This document shows, piece after piece, positions 59,606-64,000 of a stretch of 64,000 nucleotides of DNA. The notes under the pieces are model-generated. The model was not told the origin of the DNA and made no database searches. It worked only from the letters and a program-made list of their open reading frames with translations. Every line of letters starts with the position of its first letter. Positions within the stretch are counted from its first letter, which is position 1. Location of the stretch: positions 503,926,942 through 503,990,941 of the forward strand of contig NC_081410.1 of the NCBI RefSeq assembly GCF_030272615.1. The letters are read 5' to 3'. The translations under genes and the position numbers were made by a program. Origin of the DNA: Cryptomeria japonica. Lineage: Eukaryota > Streptophyta > Pinopsida > Cupressales > Cupressaceae.

Positions 59606-61038
59606 TGTAGACACCTAAAAATGGTCAACGCTTGCGGAGTCATACTTTAACATTTGCGCATTGCCTCATTTTAGGTTTTTGTGTGGCATTAACATTTTCT
59701 CCTATGTCACGCACTTGGTTTTTATCATTTGTGAGCATCGAGTCATTCTTCTACATTCTTCATTCATCTCACTCTCAAATTTGGTCTTGTTGACAACACT
59801 ATCCAGTTATGATTTTGATCGATTTTATCCTATTACATCAATGTGCCTACTCATTTGTCATCATTTTGGACATCGTCAATCCTAATTAGGGTTTTGTCCT
59901 CTTATCAATCTTATCATCCGGCGATCGATTTGTCATCGATCGTTGTTATGTTCGATCTTGTCATTTGCGATCGATTTGTCATCGATCATTGTTTGTCCCA
60001 ATTATGTCAATTTGGATCAATTAGTCATTGTTCCTCGTCAATTGGCGCATTTGTCAATCAAATCATTTATCACATTGGTCCTTTGTTAATCCGAATCATG
60101 ATCGAGTGAATTATCTTTCATCAAGACCTAATTGTCATCCTTGCATTGCTAATTCATCTTCTAGGGTTTTATGAGTTATTCATTTAATCCTGTTTGTCAT
60201 TTCTCTCTCTAGGTTAAATAAATTATTTATTTATCCTAGGTCTTCGAGTCACAATTAAATATTTATTTAATTGGCTAATTATTCCTCTTTTTGTGAGTTA
60301 ATTAATAAATGACAAATTATTAATTAATTTACCTAATTCCTCATTTTCTAATTTCCTAATTCCTATTTTCTAATTTTCTAATTTTCCTAATTTCTAATTC
60401 AATTTCCTCCTATTTTTGTAAATTAATTAATGAATGAGAAATTATTAATTAATTTACCTAATTCTCATCAATTTCCTAATTTCCAAGTCATTATTTCCAA
60501 CTTAATTTTCTAATTTCTCCTAAATTCCTAAATGTCTATTTCTATTTCAAAATCTTGTCATAAATCCTTGCATAGCAATTTGTCATACACATGTCATAAT
60601 TTTGCTATTCTTGATTTGAATTTCCATTCGAATCATTATCATGCTAATTTCATCTTTTCTCCAATTTTTCTATAAATTGGATGATTTTTCTTCAATCAAG
60701 GGTAGTTACTTTGTTGAAATAATCGCTTTGTCAAAACAATCACATTTCGAGTACTCTTGCGCCATAATCTTGTCTATTTGCTTTCATCTCATGTGTATGC
60801 ACTTGAAGGTGAGATCCACAAACAAAGGCTATTTGGAGAGGAAAGAAGAACAATGGAGCCACATGAAAGAAGCATTCAGATCCACATTTGGTTTGCATAG
60901 TATTTAGTTTTGAATGTTTTTCTTTTCATGTCTTTATTGAGTGTGTTTAGGATAGAACATTACATTTAAGCTTTTGTGATTGAGCTAATGATTAGTATTT
61001 TGATTTGTTTGTGATGATTCCCGAATTCCTATGCTACA
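59606..61038 (+). repeat. 3' LTR of Tat element
   Basis: Starts TGTAGACACC, ends ATGCTACA, collinear with 46378-47811, with TATAAAT at 60671-60677. Followed by CAAAC. Confidence 0.95.
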
Positions 61039-61641
61039 CAAACGATTATGGTTGGGAGATTGGGTGGCGGGCAAACGGTTGTGACGGCAAACGTAGAGCA
61101 CATTTTGAGGAACAAGTTTGATAATTATCTGAAGGGCGAGCCGTTCACCGTCATTCTGCATGACTTGCTAGGCAGAGGCATCTTTAACGCGGATAGAGTT
61201 GGGTGGAAGATGTAGAGATGGATCACGAGCTATGAGTTCAACATGAGATCTCTGACGAGCTTTATAGTTCAAGTCATGGAGGAGGTTATGGATTGGTTGC
61301 TTATGGACCGGTTGCTCCCGCTCCTCTGGGAGGCCAGTGAAACAGGCAGGTGTCTAGATATTCAAGATGTGTTGCAAAGATTTGTGTTTGATAATATATG
61401 TAAGGTAGTAAAAGTGTCTCTAGTTGTGCAGGAAGAAGATACCTTCAGTAGTGATGAGCCGATAAGGCTTGGGGAAGAAATGGTTTCAAAGGATAGAACT
61501 ATAATAGGTAGAGCGGAGAGATTAAAGAGGGGGCTACGAGGTGTTAAATCAAGGAGAGACCGTATGAAGGCCGAAGGTGTGAATTATGTAAAAGGAAGAA
61601 AACCTCTGAGTGTGAGGGAAGAAAGAGACAATAGACTATAA
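61039..61641 (+). pseudogene. Cytochrome P450 fragment, part 2 (after the Tat insertion)
   Basis: The frame continues from 46377: TIMVGRLGGGQTVVTANVEH, then FDNYLKGEPFTVILHDLLGR, GIFNADRVGWKM, a TAG stop, RWITSYEF, and LDIQDVLQRFVFDNICKV. W..(stop)R is the helix-C WxxxR heme-propionate motif, with the stop where a Gln would fit (CAG to TAG). P450 likeness ends near 61417. The remaining codons to 61641 (EEDTFSSDEPIRLGEEMVSK, RAERLKRGLRGVKSRRDRMK) are charged and unrelated. The I-helix, ExxR and heme-Cys regions are absent, so no enzyme could be made. Confidence 0.85.
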
Positions 61642-62971
61642 GTAGGAAAAGAACAAAGTGTGTCAGTATCACACTTTTCAGTGGGATTTTATTTTTTCTT
61701 TTTGGTTTGGTAGTAAGATTTATTTATTTTTGTTGTCAAGAGGTGGTTATCTTCATGTGATTGGAGATGTTGATGCCATGGTAGGCTCTTGATTCTAGAT
61801 TAGAGCATTGGCATGATATAGGTTCTCTTGGAAATTTATGCTTATTGGAGCATGTGGTCTTCATTTATGAAGATGTAAGATCAAGTTGTCATGTTGTTTC
61901 CCAGGTAATGCAGACGTACAGTGGGATTTTTGACATTGGTCTTGTTAGTGCTCTTAGTATCAAGCACATTGGTGGATTGACCATGGAGGTGCTTTTGAAA
62001 ACTAAGAGGCTTGGGTGAGGCTAGAGTTCTCTTGGGATTAGAGAACATTTGTTAAGATGATATCTCTTTAGATGTTTCAGCAAGAAGATCGAGGAGCCTA
62101 CACCTGGTGATGGATGTGAGCTTATTCTAGACCTAGAGTAGATTGTTCTTGGAGAGAGTCATTGTGACTTGGTGTATCCTTGAGGAGAATTCTTAGTCCC
62201 CACTCTTGGTCTACTCGACAAATTTATCTCCTTGTAGGAGATGGTTCTTAGTTTTGGAATGATATTGAGTTTGATCTTCCTTGATTACAAGAGCTTACAT
62301 CCGTGTTGGTTGGGTGTTGTTAATGCTTTAATTTGGGAAGGTAAAGGAGATCATACTTGGTATAGCTGAGCACTTGGTGGTGTTGGTACAAGGATGAGAT
62401 ATGGTTTGCATGGATGTTTCTTTATATAGTTTTTTGAAGTTGTTTATTGTTGTTGTACTTTATTATTTTTTAACAACAATATATGGTCTTTTCATGAGGA
62501 CTTGGAGGATGTTAAGTGAGTTTTTGCAGCAGGTTGGTTGCAGGTTGCAGGTTGCAGGCCATGGTGATTTGATTATTGCCACACTTTTTATGTTAGTGTT
62601 GATTGGTAGATTTGAGTTTTTGGTTAGCATTCCTCATGCACATGTGGATTTCTATGTAGGTGTCTTCTATTTTTTTGCACTTCAACGGTTTTTGGTGTGT
62701 TTTGTTGGAAGATTGGATTACAAAAAATTGTTGTATGGTCTGGATATGTTGGCATGATTTTATTTGATGTTGTAAGATTAGTTGGATGTGATTAGCAATT
62801 AGCCATGGTTGCTAATTCAGCTATGGTGATTGATTCTCAACCTATTTATTACCATGGGATTTGGTGATAGCATTTGTATAATGGTTGAGAATGGAAAGTA
62901 GGGGATATAATTCAAGTGGGAGGTTGTTTAGATGTGAATTCATAATGCGAGTCAAACTTCAAGTGGGATAT
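61642..62971 (+). other. Outer element 3' region
   Basis: No recognised domain. A 118-codon hydrophobic frame at 62401-62757 has no family signature and sits in T/G-rich DNA. The stretch ends with AAGTGGGATAT next to the 3' LTR; a second, similar AAGTGGGAGGT lies about 45 bp earlier (62917). Confidence 0.5.
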
Positions 62972-63200
62972 TGTTGGGATGTGAAGTCTGACTCTTCATT
63001 TCATCTTCCCCATCTTTGTCCCTTCATCTTCTGTTGAAGATTATTGTATAAATATGAGGGCAAAGCCCTATGTATGTAAGCTGCAATAATAATAAGATCT
63101 TTGCTCTACGTTTTGGTGGATGTAGCCAAATTGGTGAACCATGTTAAATATTGTGTTTGTGTATTATTTTTGTGTTCCCAATTTGTCTTTTGAATTAACA
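62972..63200 (+). repeat. 3' LTR of the outer element
   Basis: TGTTGGGATGTGAAG to TTGAATTAACA, TATA box TATAAATA at 63047-63054, followed by TTGGG. About 11 differences from the 5' LTR. Confidence 0.92.
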
Positions 63201-63385
63201 TTGGGTATGGTTCAATTGGTGAGAGCTTCTTGTGGTAAATCATGAGGACACAAGGTCTAATCTCTCTTCAGCCCATGTGATATCAGAGGACCTCTTGTGC
63301 CAACATCCTCGAAAACATTTAAAATTTTACCAAGCACGCTATAGTTTACTGGTGGGTTACCCAATTCTTGCAATCTAAAAAATAT
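63201..63385 (+). mobile_element. tRNA-like SINE head at the outer element's insertion site
   Basis: GGGTATGGTTCAATTGGTGA, then GAGCTTC, resembles a tRNA 5' half with a box A (TGGTTCAATTGG). About 35 bases on, AAGGTCTAATCTC stands where a box B GGTTCGAATCC would be. An AT-rich tail starts near 63376. The outer LTR element is inserted at its 5' edge, sharing TTGGG. A decayed tRNA-derived SINE is the best reading; it is not a functional tRNA, since the acceptor stem does not close. Confidence 0.45.
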
Positions 63386-63489
63386 ATATATTTGTTGAAA
63401 GAATATTAACATAAAATTGTTAAAAATAAAATATTTATTTAAAATAAATTCATCAAGTTAATATATTTCAAAAATTCATTCGACTCGAT

Positions 63490-64000
63490 TTTATTTGGTA
63501 TTAGAGTTTAGCTAGTTTATGAGATCCTAGGTTAACAAAAAGTTTCTTTTGCTGTTACTAATCTTACTTTGAGGAAGATTTCTGCATAGGAGAAATATAT
63601 TTCAAGAAAGATCGCCAGGATGTACATATTCAACAACACAAATTCAAAGTTATAGAATCTTAAAACATATAATCTACTCATAGATCAAGGCCTATGGATT
63701 ATGGTATTTGGAAGCAAACAAATGTCTATAAAGGATGGAGAACAATTGATATTGAAATAGAAAGGTACAAGTCTAATTAGCTTATTATTTCCAAATGTAT
63801 CCAAAAACCCACAATAGAGAACCTCTATAAGAATTTTGATAACATGTACTAGGATAAATCCTTGGAAAATGTTTTTTCTACAAAAAGTTGCATTCTTTGA
63901 AGATGGATAATGGGGACTTAGTTATAGAACATCTAAATTCTTTCAACATCATTTTGACCTAGTTATATATCACATATGTGTGAAAAATGGATGATAAAGA
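63490..64000 (+). pseudogene. Ty1/copia 5' end: primer site and gag fragment
   Basis: TTTGGTATTAGAG (63498) resembles the initiator-Met primer site that follows copia LTRs. Beyond it, fragments in different frames match copia gag: IENLYKNFDNMY and, near the right edge, LHSLKMDNGDLVIEHLNSFN. Several stops and shifts show decay. The element continues outside the window and its LTR was not delimited. Confidence 0.6.

Larger units (their letters stand above)
46378..61038 (+). mobile_element. Ty3/gypsy Tat-lineage retrotransposon, structurally complete, coding broken
   Basis: 14.66 kb with LTRs of 1434 and 1433 bp, target duplication CAAAC (46373-46377 and 61039-61043), a primer site at 47817 and a polypurine tract at 59591-59605. 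Order: long leader, gag, protease, G-patch, RT, RNase H, second archaeal-type RNase H, integrase, long 3' region. The dual RNase H and G-patch mark the Tat lineage. Hand count gives about 27 substitutions and one indel between the LTRs, so it is younger than its host element. Around a dozen stops and one or two frameshifts disable it. Confidence 0.93.
45089..63200 (+). mobile_element. Pol-less LTR retrotransposon carrying a P450 fragment, split by a nested Tat element
   Basis: Two 229-bp LTRs (45089-45317, 62972-63200) have TG...CA ends and are flanked by the perfect 5-bp duplication TTGGG (45084-45088 and 63201-63205). An initiator-Met-type primer site TGGTATTAGAGC (45320) follows the 5' LTR and a purine-rich tract AAGTGGGATAT precedes the 3' LTR. 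Without the nested insertion the element is about 3.4 kb, and it contains no gag or pol domain, only an N-terminal cytochrome P450 portion. The LTRs differ at about 11 sites. Known: non-autonomous LTR elements move with enzymes supplied in trans. Confidence 0.9.

Noticed and set aside
62401-62757. 118-codon hydrophobic ORF
   Set aside because: T/G-rich DNA gives hydrophobic codons by chance; no domain, no conserved start and no counterpart elsewhere in the window.
63201-63275. Functional tRNA gene
   Set aside because: Box A is good but box B is degenerate, and acceptor and anticodon stems do not form; treated as a SINE head.

Overview
This window looks like nuclear DNA of a seed plant, most likely a gymnosperm and probably a conifer. 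That is an inference from the AT-rich, gene-poor, repeat-dense layout, the many layered and decayed LTR elements, and the Tat-lineage retrotransposons with very long leaders. There is no bacterial or organellar signature and no rRNA or ordinary tRNA gene. Almost everything recognisable is transposon-derived. The only apparently intact host-type ORF is a small PGG-type membrane protein (44202-44645, +). A phytocyanin-like two-exon gene (11641-12575, +) is largely readable but lacks copper ligands and an obvious splice donor.

Layout. 1-7791 (- strand): a decayed CACTA (En/Spm) transposon with a TNP2-type transposase (7791-3465), a SET-domain reading frame (2706-1935) and a TNPA/Ptta-like gene running off the left edge. 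7.8-11 kb: AT-rich, no genes. 11-13 kb: a motif array, the phytocyanin-like gene and a PPR pseudogene scrap. 13.0-14.3 kb: a minus-strand LTR with its leader. 14.5-26.5 kb: an unusual Tat arrangement, namely the 3' half of an element (RNase H, integrase, an antisense plant-mobile-domain gene), then one LTR, then a primer site, leader and gag-like ORFs. 27-28.5 kb: copia remnants. 30.3-35.45 kb (- strand): a 5'-truncated L1-type LINE. 36.6-42.4 kb: two copies of an unidentified acidic/coiled-coil ORF family, a SINE, a relic of the PGG gene's 5' end, and a copia-like 3' LTR. 43.5-45 kb: a second SINE copy and the PGG gene.

45089-63200 is a nested insertion whose boundaries can be read directly. 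The outer element is a pol-less LTR retrotransposon (229-bp LTRs, 5-bp TSD TTGGG) that carries the N-terminal part of a cytochrome P450 gene. A 14.7-kb Tat-lineage Ty3/gypsy element (LTRs 46378-47811 and 59606-61038, TSD CAAAC) is inserted inside that P450 reading frame. By hand count the outer LTRs differ at about 11 of 229 sites and the inner LTRs at about 28 of 1434, which agrees with the order of insertion. The right edge holds a tRNA-like SINE head and the start of a decayed copia element.

The elements are mostly dead. Nearly all breaks in the reading frames are single stop codons explicable by C-to-T change, as expected for long-methylated plant DNA. The most unusual features are the SET-domain frame within a CACTA element, the P450-carrying LTR element with its nested disruption, and arrays of an 8-bp motif that sit in opposite orientation on the two sides of the Tat LTR at 21453-22919.
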